Shown: positions 24,311 through 56,337, counted from the first letter of the stretch. The stretch is DNA of 64,000 nucleotides from Oasisia sp. SBJ-2009 (GCA_964017155.1 OZ024862.1:27146933-27210932), one strand, 5' to 3'. A program made the numbers and translations. Notes: generated by a model from the letters alone, not told the origin.

Positions 24311-25049
24311 AGATAGAGCTAGCACAGGAGCCGAAGATGATGCAGGTATGCCTATAGTCAAGCCTGGTCAGACGAATTGCAAAACCAAGTAATTGTAAGT
24401 CCAAGACAATTTCTGTATATCTTTGACTGGTTTAAACTAAGATAAACTTCTTCTTCCAGTAATCCACTACCGTCAATTATGACGACTTCGTGGATAGTGT
24501 GCGCATTTTCATGTGCTGATTAAAAATGTAATAATAATTGTGATGTTTATATAAGTAATAATATATATTAAAAAAACATACATACTAAACATACTAAACT
24601 AGGTCATTATATACTTTTGTGTGAACAATGTGTTGTATAGTAATCATTAGGTTATGCATTTAATTACGGATTTAGATAAAGCAAGCCTTAAAAACGCATA
24701 ATGTGATACCCGCGTAATCATAACGCCAAGCCCATGGGCCGGGCAAAACCAAGCCCAACATGGACACAATGTAATGTTGACAGTTGTGCTTCTGGTTGAT
24801 CTGTCAAATCATTACTGTATGAAACAACAACAAGAAAGGTGAATTAATGTCTTTAATGTCTAAATTTTTACTATTGTACTGTATGGTTTGTCTACATTAT
24901 TAGCTTCAAGTTCAAGCCTTCGATGCCAGTGGCCGAGTGGGATCATTCAACGGGCCTCTTTCAACAACATTGTCAACAAGGCTAACAAGCGGATATATAA
25001 TCATGTCGTCGTTGACAAGTGCGTTCTCTGCCTCTGGTGGCGTTGGCTT
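24311..25049. other. Non-coding stretch, nothing recognised
   Basis: AT-rich; no supported exon. Confidence 0.4.
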
Positions 25050-25330
25050 AATTTGTCAGGAAACGGGAGCGCCAACGACCTGCAAAGATCTGGTCATATC
25101 AGCGTGTACAGCTAAAACACGTAAATGTAGTGATGTAGTATAGTACTGACCGACAGATGCAAAATCTTCATAATGTTGATCATCATCAATCACCGACGAG
25201 GGCGAGAAACAACCGAACCGTGTGATAGTCTCGCTTCGCCGACTTCTCGCGCGAGTTGGCGCGACCTTCGTTTTACTACAACTACCGTCAGACGGCAGCA
25301 CTGACCACGTGGGGCTAAGTAAGCCTACAT
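25050..25330. promoter_or_regulatory. CpG-rich patch, possible unassigned promoter
   Basis: Locally dense CpG (cgccgacttctcgcgcgagt, ggcgcgaccttcg, ccgtcagacgg) in otherwise AT-rich spacer. A minus-strand frame is open across it but shows no recognisable domain. It could be the promoter of an unannotated transcript, for instance the missing first exon of the TNF receptor gene, or a repeat. Confidence 0.3.
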
Positions 25331-25334
25331 ATCT

Positions 25335-25690
25335 ATGAGTTGGAATGTGCAAGTTCTTATATAGCACAGTATCCAGTCCTCAGGACCGTTCAAAGTGCTT
25401 TACACTTTACTTCCCTGACAGACCTGTTCACTCAGACACCATTTTGGCTTCTCTGTGAAGCATCCAGCCATAAGCTACAAATTAATGCGCGAAGGCTGCT
25501 CGTACACATATGTCCACCACTGTCTATAGTTAGGTACTCATTTATACAGCTCAGTGAACTGAAGCAATATAGATCGAGTGAATAAACTTGCTCAAGGTTT
25601 TAACATTGTAGCACAAGATTCGAACCCGGGTTCTCGTAGTCGAGAGTCCGAAGCTCTACCCCTGAGCCATTGCGCTCTATACGTTCTTAT
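25335..25690 (-). mobile_element. tRNA-headed SINE, family C
   Basis: On the minus strand the head reads gcgcaatggctcaggggtag (A box) and gggttcgaatctt (B box), with a D-stem-like arrangement. A body of about 270 bp follows, ending in the block shared with 7875-7960 and 41374-41440. A functional tRNA is excluded by the long non-tRNA body and imperfect acceptor pairing. Confidence 0.75.
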
Positions 25691-26319
25691 TAGTGGATAA
25701 AGTTCCTTAGGTGGTCCCAATATATGTAGAAAAGGAGTGTTGTAATGTAAGTTTCACATTTGTTAATCTGTTTTTAGATGTTTGACATGTAAACACCCCT
25801 GAATCTATTTTGTAGAGATAGGCCCTATTATAATGATGTTAAAATAAAATTGATTGAAAATTGATTGAAAATTGATTGAAAATTGTTTTCAGTATCCGAC
25901 GGACAAAAACGAACGACGGTGGTCCCGAAATTGTGAAAATATCGATCGCCGCAAAAAAAAAGTCGACAGTGCTGAGCCTCCCTAGATACCGATGTCGTCT
26001 CGTAGTGAATGTTATGGAGTCTATATACGTAAGGGTCAACCAATTAAGCCAGTTGCATATATGTCTGCGCCTCCCTTAATTAAGTCAAGATTGTGCCCTC
26101 TTTTGAACCGACAGAGCGTGACAGTGCAGTAGTGCTGAAGCGTACTCCGGCCATGTAAACCCGGGCCCCTAATATTTAATTCGTTCCGCCGCCAGTTGAG
26201 TACATGCATGACTTTGCATGCATGAATAATTATTTACACCAATTACCTGTTTTCTTAAGTGTCTGGAATTGGTGCGTGAATACTGGGTGAGGGGACTAAG
26301 GATGACCAAAATCATCTAA

Positions 26320-26397
<78 letters not shown>

Positions 26398-27246
26398 TGC
26401 AATATATATATATATATATTGCAAATGCTTAATTTGCATATTGAGCACCGCATTGTTACGGCTATATCTAGTTTATCTACGGCTCAACCCAGACAAATAC
26501 CGTAGCCCCCGTTTGTATTCCACCCTCGCATGTCACGGGTGGTGATGTTGTGGTTGTTGCTGACATTAGTCACCGAGATATATTTAAATAATATTTGCAG
26601 CCACTATAAATTAAATTTCCCGAAACACGTGCCTACCAATTTCCGGCGGATGCGCGACGTAACGACGTCACAGACGGCGGACGCCGGCGTTGGTTACGCG
26701 CTTCACGGTGGACGAGTGATATGCGGCAGAAATCATCGTGGAACGGACCGTAGCCTTCCGTCTCACAGGACTCGTTGTCAACAGTGGTTTAGAACACATC
26801 GGTTGTGTCATGGGTTGACTCAAGTCATGCATGGTATAACGCCGGAGCACGACTCTTGATCTGGGCAGTGGGGCGCAGGAGGTTCCGCGATGGAATTTGA
26901 GGTGAGGCATGCACGTTGTCGTTCATTCTCTTTTGTTTTTCGTCTCTGCCGCTTTGCTTCAAAGTACCGGTAGGCCTAGTCCGTCGCACGTACGTTCGCC
27001 AGCACTGGGACGGCCATATTAACGTCATAGGGAAACTTGGCCTTTGCTTTGAAGGCAAGATGATTCAAAATACTTAAAAAGTGTTAAGCTTAGCATTAAA
27101 AATGAAGTATTTTTTCTCTTCAGTTACACATTAAAATGCCAAAAATAAAATTGGTGATAAATATAAAAAATAATAATGAACACTAGTATACAATTAAATT
27201 TAGTATAAAGTAAAAAACACAATCCTTCCTACTTGAATTGTGTTGT
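25691..27246. other. Non-coding stretch with (TA)n tract
   Basis: Contains triple ttgattgaaaa at 25850-25884 and (TA)n at about 26322-26400, followed by ttgcaatatata / tatattgcaa fold-back text. 26640-27010 is CpG-richer without a recognisable exon. Confidence 0.5.
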
Positions 27247-27798
27247 CGGGCGGGCGGGCGGGCGGGCGGGCGGGCGGGCGGGCGGGCGGGCGGGCGGGCG
27301 GGCGGGCGGGCGGGCGGGCGGGCGGGCGGGCGGGCGGGCGGGCGGGCGGGCGGGCGGGCGGGCGGGCGGGCGGGCGGGCGGGCGGGCGGGCGGGCGGGCG
27401 GGCGGGCGGGCGGGCGGGCGGACGGACGGACGGACGGACGGACGGACGGACGGACGGACGGACGGACGGACGGACGGACGGACGGACGGACGGACGGACG
27501 GACGGACGGACGGACGGACGGACGGACGGACGGACGGACGGACGGACGGACGGACGGACGGACGGACGGACGGACGGACGGACGGACGGACGGACGGACG
27601 GACGGACGGACGGACGGACGGACGGACGGACGGACGGACGGACGGACGGACGGACGGACGGACGGACGGACGGACGGACGGACGGACGGACGGACGGACG
27701 GACGGACGGACGGACGGACGGACGGACGGACGGACGGACGGACGGACGGACGGACGGACGGACGGACGGACGGACGGACGGACGGACGGACGGACGGG
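27247..27798. repeat. Compound tetranucleotide array (CGGG)43 (CGGA)94
   Basis: 27247-27418 is pure CGGG and 27419-27794 is pure CGGA, then a single CGGG. The change is one clean step with no intermixing. Open frames of RAGG/RTDG or RPSV type on both strands are shadows of this array. The G-run half can form G-quadruplexes on the plus strand. Confidence 0.98.
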
Positions 27799-27812
27799 CT
27801 ATAAGGACGCGT

Positions 27813-29984
<2,172 letters not shown>

Positions 29985-31109
29985 TATATATATATATATA
30001 TTGAGGGCAAAAGGCTCTCATCCAACAAGACAACGATGTCATGTTCGGTCTTTGTAATTCAGGCATTTTCGAAAATGCTTCATCGGATCGTGCGGACCGC
30101 TCCAAGACAGCCGGCAGTTCAATGACTTGGTCGATTCCAACACGTGGATTAGTTCGCGTATACTAGCTAGCATAGGTTTTAGTGTGTTCATCGAAAGTTT
30201 CAGGAATGCCGAAGAATTCGAGTGGAATATGGACAAAAAGAATTGTAATCTGCCATCACGACCTCGCATATTAGTGTTGTGACCCTGTGTCGATTGTATC
30301 AGCTGATTGTAGGATATCCAAAGGCAACGTTTTGGTTTGTGGAAACATGCAACTAGAGCCGATGTCGACGTCTGTGTGAACCAATTAAACCACAGTTTAC
30401 GATGCACATGATTAACGGCAAACAAAACTACAAGTTTTATTGCTGTATTGCATGTAAAACTCTACCAACATACACACGTAAATGTAAATCTTCAACAACA
30501 GGGTAAGCAATATCAAATGAGATGCATCAATTACAATATATCATAGACGTACAGCTGACTAATTGCATAACTTGTCATAAGTAATGACACAATTCACTCA
30601 CAGTAAATTAAGAACTATATTGGCACCTATATATATCTACCTAGTCCTGAGGATAGGTGAAAAGAATGTGAAGTATATTTGATAAAAGCCAGCAAAACTC
30701 TTAGCACATATTTTCTATACACAAGCAAACTATTTTGAAGATTAGGGAGACTCCAGATTTTACTGTGTTCAGAAATGGCAGCCATTTTTAAAATGGCCAC
30801 CAAATAAAATGTCCTCATATAGGGGATAAATATTTCAAATTTATTACTGTTGGCCTTCTCCAAAAGTCCATTTTTAAAGCTGACAGTTATCAGACATCAG
30901 TACAAATTACTAAAACTATTTCATAACAATACCTTAAATAGAGTTTATATTTCTAAATAGGTAGGTGGATAGCCATTTAAATAATATAATTTGTCACCTT
31001 TATCTACCTGCCTACATCACCCATTTCAAAAGATGATGTTTGTCAATACCTAGTAGTTCTATATCTGGGTTTCACAGAATGGTCATTGGCACACGTGCCA
31101 TGCCACTGT
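29985..31109. other. Non-coding stretch downstream of LEKR1
   Basis: (TA)n to about 30001, then CpG-bearing text at 30030-30400 with a longish minus-strand open frame of no recognisable family, possibly more retroelement debris. The portion next to 31110 probably includes the LEKR1 3' UTR. A minus-strand AATAAA lies near 30838. Confidence 0.45.
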
Positions 31110-47701
<16,592 letters not shown>

Positions 47702-48250
47702 TTTGCGAGTGTATTTGTACGTTGTAGTTCAGTGTAGACGCTTAACATGCAGTTACATTTTCACAGAGCACCATAAACACAGTGCCAGTGCTAGTTACGG
47801 CCAAACTGCAGTGCAGTAGTAATGACTGATTAAGTAACGAAAATGTAATTATAACTTTGTCACAGGCACAGCCGGCGATTGCGATGCTACTCGGTCAACG
47901 ATATGATAATGTCAGCTAAATGTAAATATCACACTAAACATAATGTTTTTATACTAGTATTTATGTGTGCATGTGCAACGCTAATTCATTTCACTTTCGT
48001 ATGCATTATATGGGTTATATTACTCGAATAGTCATAAAATCGCAGCCCGCCTGGGCGAACGAAATCGTTGTTTATGAGCGGTAATTGGGTAAATTCCGGG
48101 ACATCCGGGTATCGCAAGCTCAATAAAGCGGTCTATGCGAGTTAACATTCAATGAACACTATAAATAAACGTCTAATTGCAGAACTTACTATTATTACAC
48201 TTATTTGTGTAACCGATTATTCCAAAGCTGTCCTCTATGCTCCATGATAT
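47702..48250 (-). promoter_or_regulatory. Upstream region of LEKR1
   Basis: The minus-strand start context is cactcgcaaaATGGGC. The 200 bp above it contain scattered CpG but no TATA box or CCAAT box that I can defend. The transcription start is not determined. Confidence 0.4.
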
Positions 48251-51200
48251 AGATCAAAAGGAGGCAAACGATAAAACTATACTTTTATTTCTTCCTTCCA
48301 TACAAAATGCCTTTGAAATAATATAATGATAATATTCTGGCCATAACAACACCAAACTGCTTAGAATTACTAGAAAATACAAAAAAAACGAAAAACAAAA
48401 CGTGAACATGCAGAAAAGAGGACGAAGATTTTGAAGAAAAAAACAGCAACACTTAAGCAGGGGCCAGGCTGTAAAGCAGACCGCAGAAGTGGAAACCAAT
48501 GGCCACAGTCGCCACAGAGGTGATTAAAATAATAAGTATTTGTGTCATTACTTATAATAATGTGTAACATTCTGCCACCAACAACAGGAACAAGTGACAA
48601 CGAACAAGACCAGGTTAATTTATATGAAACGAATGCATTAATTTATTTCAATCATTTTTTAGTTATGAGTGGTGTTTGACTGTACGTATCTTTCAGTATC
48701 TATGAGCTGATAGGGTTTGTGTACAACTGGCAATGCAACTAAGTTGAGTGTTACAATAATTTACTAATTCCTAGCACATCTGAACAAAGTATTAGAATAT
48801 ACTGACATTTTAAAGAAAGGATCCACCATGGGTTAATACTTTAATATGCATTGCTGGTTCATTTAATTGCAAGTGCCAATTACATAGTGCCAATATCCAT
48901 TCTGGCAATTTATTGCAGGTTCTTGTCGATCAAGGCCATTGGATTAATCAAAAGCAGGATATTTTATTTCCTCTGGTATAGACACCAAAGAAACTGGATC
49001 AAGTTGCTATTGTTTTTTTATTTAAAACATTGCACTATGACAAAATCCTGTTATATAACAACATAAAATTATGATCTTGAAATGTTTCCTCTCAATTCAG
49101 TTTAACATTCTGTTTTTTGTTAAGGCAGTTTAGCTTAGCAAGTACTCTCTCCTTAGATTGTATTCAATACAGAACTTTCAACATAACTTTGGACTGAAAA
49201 CAAATACGACTGTCCTTCTCCAACAATGGTTCAGGGAACATTCCAGAATCCCGTCATAAATGTCAAGTCGTATCTTAGTATATATGGACAATGGGTTTAC
49301 ACTGTCATGGAGGCATTACCATTAGATCAATCTGCCAATGGAATGTCAGCAACGTAGAGTGTAGTAAACATGCCAGATTGGGGACCGGTTCAGTAAGATG
49401 GAGCATTTAATTAAGGAAAATTCATCCTAAAACAAAATTTGTTATTAAATTCAACAAGTTTTTTCTTCAAAAATAAAAATGCCTGTCTATTCCTGTATTA
49501 CAGGGGACGCTACTTCCATTACACACAAGTGACAATGACCTGCATAATGGTGTTGAGTTTGCAGAGATTCCAGATCACTATTAAGAATCAAAATTGATCT
49601 TAATGTGCAAAATCGGGCTCGCAAATTCTTTAATTAAAGTTGTTAATGGAATGGGCTTCTCTGGTCAAAAGGCAAATCTAAAATTGGATCCATCAATTGG
49701 CGTTCTTGAATTGACTCTCAATGAATCATACTCTAAAGTGAGGAACAATTATCAAGATGAAACAAGCTAATCCAATGATAACGTAACACAATTTTATGGG
49801 CAGGCAATAAATGAAACTTTTATTTCTTTTTTGTTTAACAAGATGCAATATCGGCTTTAGTTGGCAGTTGCAGACAATTTCCACTAGGTGCTTGCTTAGG
49901 CTGAACAAGCTAAGAGAAAGACCCGTTTTATGAACCACCGAGTAAAGCTGTAGGAGAGGTTAGTCGTACTGTACTGCCTGATCTGCCAATTGCAAGCCTT
50001 TTGTTGAATATCCAATACATCTCCAGAACCACTCAACTCAATATGCATCTATGTTTATCTGACCACCATGTACCACTTGGGATTTTGTTAGAACTTATAT
50101 ATATAATATATGTATATACATGCTTGTACCATCCTTTAAACTTTTTATAACCGGAATGAATGTCTATAATATCAACTACAAATTTTCAATAGCAATCATA
50201 ACAGGTGAATTCTTAATCACATTAATACCTATCTTTGTGTAATTCCTATCCCTATGCAAGACAAACCTCTGAACCATGACCTATTAAATAAAATCACAGC
50301 CAAGGCATACTATATTATAATTATATATACTAAACCTTCTTACAACCATTTTGGTATATGAAGGCAAAGAAAATCAAGCATAGCAGGTGAAATGGCAGCC
50401 AATTTTTTTTAGGCAAATAAACTTTATTCTGCATCATTTAGTCATCTAAACACCAGTTGGCAGACAACAGGCAGCGAATGATCAAAACAATTTGACGATG
50501 ATCTAAATCCGCAAAACCTTTATCAAACCAACTGAGTAAAGGTAAGCACAATTTAACTTCCAGCAAAAACATCACTGTTAAACAAAAGGCAACAGTAAAA
50601 CATTAGCAAAAATGCACTGCTTTACTGAAGTAGAGGTATTTACAACATGTTAAACACATACCGTCGTAGCTATCTTACTTTCAGTTTCAGCAGAAAAGCT
50701 GCCACAAAATCAGTTTCACCCTAATTACTGGAGAAAGATGTTACGTGATTCATATGACAGAGTACGAAGGCAACAAACAATGCTTACGTTTGCTGCGGAG
50801 CTCAAGTTTGATGGAAATAACGAGTTGTTCTGTTACGTACACAACCCACAAAACAGTGCCATGCACTGAAGTGAAAGTAACTGCACCAAAGTAAAACACC
50901 CAGCAAGTAATCATGATCATTTTTTTTCATTATTGGGTACATGTCTAACATGGCTATTTATCATGTTAAATGTGAGAGCAAGATACAATACAAAATAAAT
51001 GATCACTGTCCTTACAAGAGAAGATAATGCAGGCTAATGACTGCAGTAACATCACCATCGGTAGTATCATCTTCCGACACTCAGCAAAGCACCAGATAAA
51101 GTAGGCCAACAGAAGAATAATCCACACATGTTACAAGAGCATATCTCAGTCACGAAATAGCTGCGAGCAGTGTTGAAACACCCGGCTATTTCCTCAATTT

Positions 51201-51473
51201 AACAGAGGAGACGACACATCACCCACTGGCTGCACCTTGCTTGTATCATGTCCACATTCTATCAGAGTCTCTCAATGCAGACTGCATTGATCGCTATCCA
51301 CATATGAAGGATTACATAAGTGTCAGGTGAATGGTCATGCTGAGAGACACTTGTGACATTCACGTAATCGTCAGAGGCGTAATTTGTTGCCAGCAAAAGA
51401 GAACTGGTGTCCATATGAGATGCAGCCACGTAGCGTTGCTGCCAACTAGGATGATGATGATGACACGGTCTGC
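48251..51473. other. Between LEKR1 and eIF5A; no gene recognised
   Basis: AT-rich text with no supported exon. The part nearest 51473 must contain the eIF5A 3' UTR; a minus-strand AATAAA lies near 50421. Confidence 0.45.
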
Positions 51474-54400
51474 TCAATTTCCCTTTGCCGCTCTCAATTC
51501 TTTCACCATCTCGGTGCCCATTGCCTTCCACACGGTAGCCTGAAGCAGACAATGGCAGCATTTAATGTCATGTTATGTCAAGTAAACAATAGTAATACCA
51601 AAGCAATGTAATAATACATTTTTTAAATTTCCTATTTCCCAGTAAATTGAGCTCAAAACAAACTGAACTTGGCAGTTGAATAAAATTGGTAGTTTTTAAC
51701 CCATTTTATCCAAAATACGATTGTAGTCGAAGTTTGCACAGCTTCCCCACACTCCGACGTTTTGGAATTTTACATAATGAGATTATCCAAGATATGTGGA
51801 GTAATTCAAAAAAATTAAAACCTCTCATTGACATGTTGCCTCCTTCATGGCAAAAATGTCAGGTGAAAAGTAATGTGACTAATCTCTACATAGCTTTACA
51901 TTTATTGGACATGTTTTGCCATATGCCACATATAATATATATGATAAAACGATGAGTTTGTCGATGTGACTTCTTAATAGTTTATTTTATCTACTTTCTA
52001 AAGGTATATCACATTTAAAAATGGATTGAGAAATAATAAAGTTATGTCCCTTTTAAATGAAGGCATGTCATTTTTAATGCTGACAGATTAATTTGAGGAA
52101 ATGATCAAGAACTAGCTGCAACTCGTCTGCACTAGCTTCAGGATAAAATGGGTTAAGACACAGCTTAACCAAAACATTCAGAAGCAGCCTGCCAGACGGA
52201 AAACTAACTCGCTACGCATTCCAGGTAAGCCACTTGGCCTTCAGTATGTGGTAGTGGACAGTCACCAATACCATTTTAGCCTCAAGTGAGGCAGTCGCAT
52301 ATATACAAATATTGTTTCCCAGTCTGTCCAGACAAAGACGCTTCAAATTTCTTATGTACTACCCATACACTTATGCAAAACAAATACTAATGACTTCTCA
52401 TGCACCAATATCCTTGAAGATCGAGCTCAGCAGTGCAACAAAACCAAGGGATTACACGATCTCGTAATCGTATAACAATGCGTTGGGTCGTTGACAGAAA
52501 AAGCTACCAGTTTTGTAAAATGTTTTTATAACCAGTTTTGGAACCTTCAGAATAATCCAATCAAACAACAGGTTTCTAAGTTATGGGTGCTAACGACACA
52601 CAAAGTGATGCCATAAGTCCACTGGACACTCAGCCCAAAACTGGGCCATGAGGCCGTAAGTGTTTTGGACTATACAAGTGGTTAATTATGAATGAAATGT
52701 ATCTTGTGAATCATCACTCCCTATCTCTTCAACGTAATCACCTAATTGACATTGTCGGTGTAACAATATAAATAAAGTGTATGAGTTTTCACTCTATTGA
52801 TACAGTCCTTGCCACTACAGCCAGTCAAAAAAATTATTCTAGTACATACCGACAGTACCCTAAGAAACATATGCAAAATTTTTAAATAAGACGTTGAACG
52901 GTTTCTGAGATATGAGAGCTAATGGCACACGCAGAGTGATACTATAAGTCCATTGAATCTTCAGCCCAAAGGACTTAAAAATCACTAAATTAAAACTAAA
53001 CAGACCATCCCCTAAAAACAAGGATCACATACAACATCGGTAATTGTTATATACTTACTATAACATCCTGTCCATTCTCTTCAGCACTAGTCACCATAGT
53101 TTTAACATCGTCAACTTTCGCTGGCGTACACAGTTCAGTAAATTTTAAATCATCACGAGTTTCACCAGCATCATCCATGAGACAGAAAAAGTTCTCAGTT
53201 GTGAAGTCTATCACCTGGAACACAGATACATATCAGCATCAAATACCACACTAGCAGGAACTATTTACATACCTCAGGAACAATAGAAAGCAGAATATTC
53301 AATACAGAAACCATATGTAAGAGTTACGTCAAGAAAAGAAGTGTTTAGTATATAGTGTGCTGTCAGAAAACAATGACAGATCAAGTGGCTTCAAATTAAT
53401 CATTAACCCAAAAGCACTGAAGAATGTTTACGAGTTTTAATTTAGCCTGTCTATTCCAAACTAGTGACATCTAGTACAAATGTTTGATAAAGGAAAAGAA
53501 CAAAGATCCACGATATAATTTACACCTCTGTTTGCACACCAACTCCACAATATTGCTTTTGCAAGTAACCATGAATGTGGTCAAACATACATAACAATAA
53601 ATAAAAACAAGAAATGTCTATAGGGCGTGCAAGTCTCGCGCGCGAAAACGAGGCTGGGGCAGTTGGGGGCAGGAAGTCCATATTCTCCATGTTAACGTAT
53701 AGGACTTCGTTTTGTTTTTGGTTGTAATAATTGAATTGTTGCAGTCTAACTATTTCAGTTACACTGTCCGAAGGATTATTACAAGCAGAAGAACACTTTG
53801 CCGGTGACAATGCTCACGGAAATCATGAATTTTAATCGATTGTTATGGTGGTTGCCATGGCATCGCCGGCTTGTACTTGTGTTTGGCGATGTTGACTAAT
53901 AATGAAAAGTGCCATTTTCGCGCAGTACAACCTGTTTGGGGCAAACGTATACATGTGTTATAATTATGTGCATTTAGACAACTTGTCAGATATAAGTGCT
54001 TAACGAAACCACAACGTACAGCAATGTAAATCCCGCAAAAGACACACACGGCCTAAAATTGCGGGGAGTGTCTATTATCTGCATTACGCAAATCGCTATA
54101 TGTCTATAATAGTGGGGTAAACTCAATGTTAAATCGGGCATTTAAGATAAGAAAGGTATAACACAAGATATTTATGATCTGATTTTCCTAGTATTCATCA
54201 TCGTCCATCGAATATTATTCTTAATGTCCAGTCCCCAATCAGCTCCAGTCGTGCGGAGTCTCGCCATGTATCGTGACCCACTTACGGGCCCTATTCCGAC
54301 CAATCTGATCCAATTGAAAGATTATTGAGTGTTCAAATAAAGCCAAAGCGGTGGGCCTAAAATGTCAGGTACAGCGTTGTAGTTGTCTCAAACTGACAAC

Positions 54401-56337
54401 CGCATGTCAAACAGGCCCAATTGTCCAGACAACACGATCAATGGTTGAATTAAGCCCTGCTATTGTCTGTGACCTTGGCTGACTGGGGGGATTAGCGACC
54501 TTTTGTTATTTGGGTCAGTTGAATGTGTGATCATTTAGGCAACTTAAACGGACGTGGGCAGTGAATAATGTAGTCATGTACTGCATAGAACATCACTAAT
54601 AACCACCAAATACAGTTTCGCCAATTTGGCAAAGAATTTTTAATTATTTTGCCAAACAGCAAAACCGCTTCACCCATGGCACAATTGCTGATCCGCAGCG
54701 CAAGCCTAGTAGCTATCACGATAACCTTGCTTTACTAAAAGGACAGAACATTTCACTCACTTGGTACTCAGTACGCTTTACATGTGGGACTTGCATATTG
54801 TGTGTACTTGGACATATATCTTCATACTTCTTTCCAGTGAAGATATCCAATCCAACCAAATGCACCTAGAAACAGACCAATGATTTTCATAGTATGCACT
54901 GAAATCCACATGAACACCACCTTCCCAATTTACAATACAAAGACATGATAGTACCACTTGTTGCAGGAAAGGGTAAACTTTAATCAAATGGATGTAAATT
55001 CTAATTAATGTAGGTGCCAAAGTGTAACCGGTCTCAAATGTTGAAGTAATATGGTGAACAAGAACACAAATAACATATTTATTTTTAGTGTTTTTCATTT
55101 CAAAGTTCAATTTGAATCATGCTGATTTGCAGCCTGACTACCCCCTCCAACTGTGAATTATGACGTTCAGCTTGCTTCATGTTGGAGGTTATGTGAGTTG
55201 GTCAGTTTACATAACAGGAGACACTGGGATACTGTGATGACAAAGCTTCAATAAATCTTTGAAATTGATTCTCTTGCCAACTACCCTACCCCTTCACACA
55301 TGCTTATTTGTGCCAATAATTAACTGTCCACCAAGCAACAGATTTAATTGTACTGAACAATTTTAAAATACAATTTATTTGATGAAACCGTGTGATTTGC
55401 TAAAGCATAGGTGCAAAAAAACTGAAGAAAAACACAGGGAAGCAACAACCCCTAGTTACAAGGCTGCTGGAGAAGGCCAGTGTTGACTGGTGTACTAATT
55501 TTTTACTTGTGTAATAGTACAAATAAATCACTTGAATATAAAACTGCTTGGGCAAAACTACAAAGAAAAAATACTTGAATAAAAGGTAAAACTAATATTC
55601 AAGGACATAAAATGTGACTAAAATAAATAAATGGCACAGTGATGTGATATTATTAATAGCTTTTCACATGGTAATAGATTCCCCTGGTGACCTGAAACAT
55701 TGTTTTAAAGTTGTGGAAACTGTAAAGATAGTGCCTTTTATGACAAATAGCTATGTCCATATATACACATACAGGGGTAGAACCACCCACCATTCTGTAC
55801 AGTAATAAAATTAGTGGACTAGTAAAACTGGCACATAACTAGTACGTATGTCTAGAATAACCACAGGTCATCATCCATCTCCACCCTACCGAGCAGGGAT
55901 GCTGATGAACATAGCTACAAGGCTACATAGGATGTTCTTTACAAATACAGCAGTTCTTTCATGTAGAATTCTTTATGGCGGGCGCCTTATATCTGGCACC
56001 TCTAACAAAGAGCCTAACAGGCAGACAATATTAACACAAGGCCTAGATTAGTTTATTTTAAATTGAGACTTAAATTTGTGTTGTCTGTATATTTGCATGA
56101 CTAGTACACTTTTGTCTTTACTGGCCCTGCTGTCTAGTCAAATAAGTGCTTTAGTTCTACCCCTGCACATACCTTAGCATGTCCGTGTTTGCCAGTTTTA
56201 GAAGTTGACATGTCTACAATTTTACATGGGCGATCTTTCAACACAACATAGCCGTTTTTGCGCAATGCAGAACACTGCATAGGAAAAGTCTCTGCGGCAC
56301 CAGAAGCAACACTCTCAAAATCATTTTCATCCGCCAT
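51474..56337 (-). CDS. EIF5A: Eukaryotic translation initiation factor 5A, complete, 4 coding exons, 163 aa
   Basis: Coding exons in transcript order: 56173-56337 (55 codons), 54761-54865 (35), 53059-53214 (52) and 51474-51539 (21 plus stop), all phase 0. eIF5A binds the ribosome E site and helps peptide-bond formation on stalling motifs and termination. It is the only known protein carrying hypusine, made on one lysine by DHPS and DOHH. The hypusine loop [12 protein letters not shown] is intact with its Lys, as are [17 protein letters not shown] and [18 protein letters not shown]. The C-terminal OB-fold part is present ([12 protein letters not shown], then [20 protein letters not shown]). 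The start is ATG at 56335-56337 in catggcgg context, 14 nt inside an exon whose acceptor (ggtttcag) shows an upstream non-coding exon. Length is slightly above the usual 154-160. Introns hold a piggyBac-like MITE and two dispersed repeats. Confidence 0.96.
51700..52152. mobile_element. piggyBac-type MITE in eIF5A intron 3
   Basis: TTAA (51696-51699) is followed by CCCATTTTATCC. The right end is GGATAAAATGGG followed by TTAA (52153-52156). The TTAA target duplication and CCC..GGG inverted termini are the hallmark of piggyBac elements. The 453-bp body has an open frame with no transposase motif, so it is taken as non-autonomous. Confidence 0.8.
52480..52660 (+). repeat. Unclassified interspersed repeat, copy 2 of 3
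   Basis: It contains aggtttctaagttatgggtg ctaacgacacac, aaagtgatgccataagtcca ctgga, and ctcagcccaaaac. The order is as at 8100-8340. Confidence 0.65.
52790..52990 (+). repeat. Unclassified interspersed repeat, copy 3 of 3
   Basis: It contains cggtttctgagatatgagag ctaatggcacacgc, agagtgatactataagtcca ttgaa, and cttcagcccaaaggactt. It lies 130 bp from copy 2 in eIF5A intron 3, so the two may have arisen by local duplication. Confidence 0.65.
53215..54760. other. eIF5A intron 2
   Basis: Mostly unremarkable. A CpG-rich block at 53615-53690 (gtgcaagtctcgcgcgcgaa, ggctggggcagttgggggca) gives a short open frame on the minus strand but no domain or splice support; it may be a dispersed repeat. Confidence 0.45.

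Noticed and set aside
25056..25367. 103-codon minus-strand open frame with SVIDDD, similar to the start of a receptor tail exon (VIDDDG)
   Set aside because: Similarity is only a few residues; no matching splice boundaries or further receptor-like text.
25620..25690. tRNA gene on the minus strand
   Set aside because: A and B boxes are good, but the acceptor stem does not close properly and a SINE body follows directly.
30039..30425. 128-codon minus-strand open frame
   Set aside because: No recognisable family. It lies next to retroelement debris and may be part of it, but I cannot support a gene call.
53520..53810. 96-codon minus-strand open frame inside eIF5A intron 2
   Set aside because: No domain, no splice support, and it crosses a CpG-rich patch that looks like a repeat.
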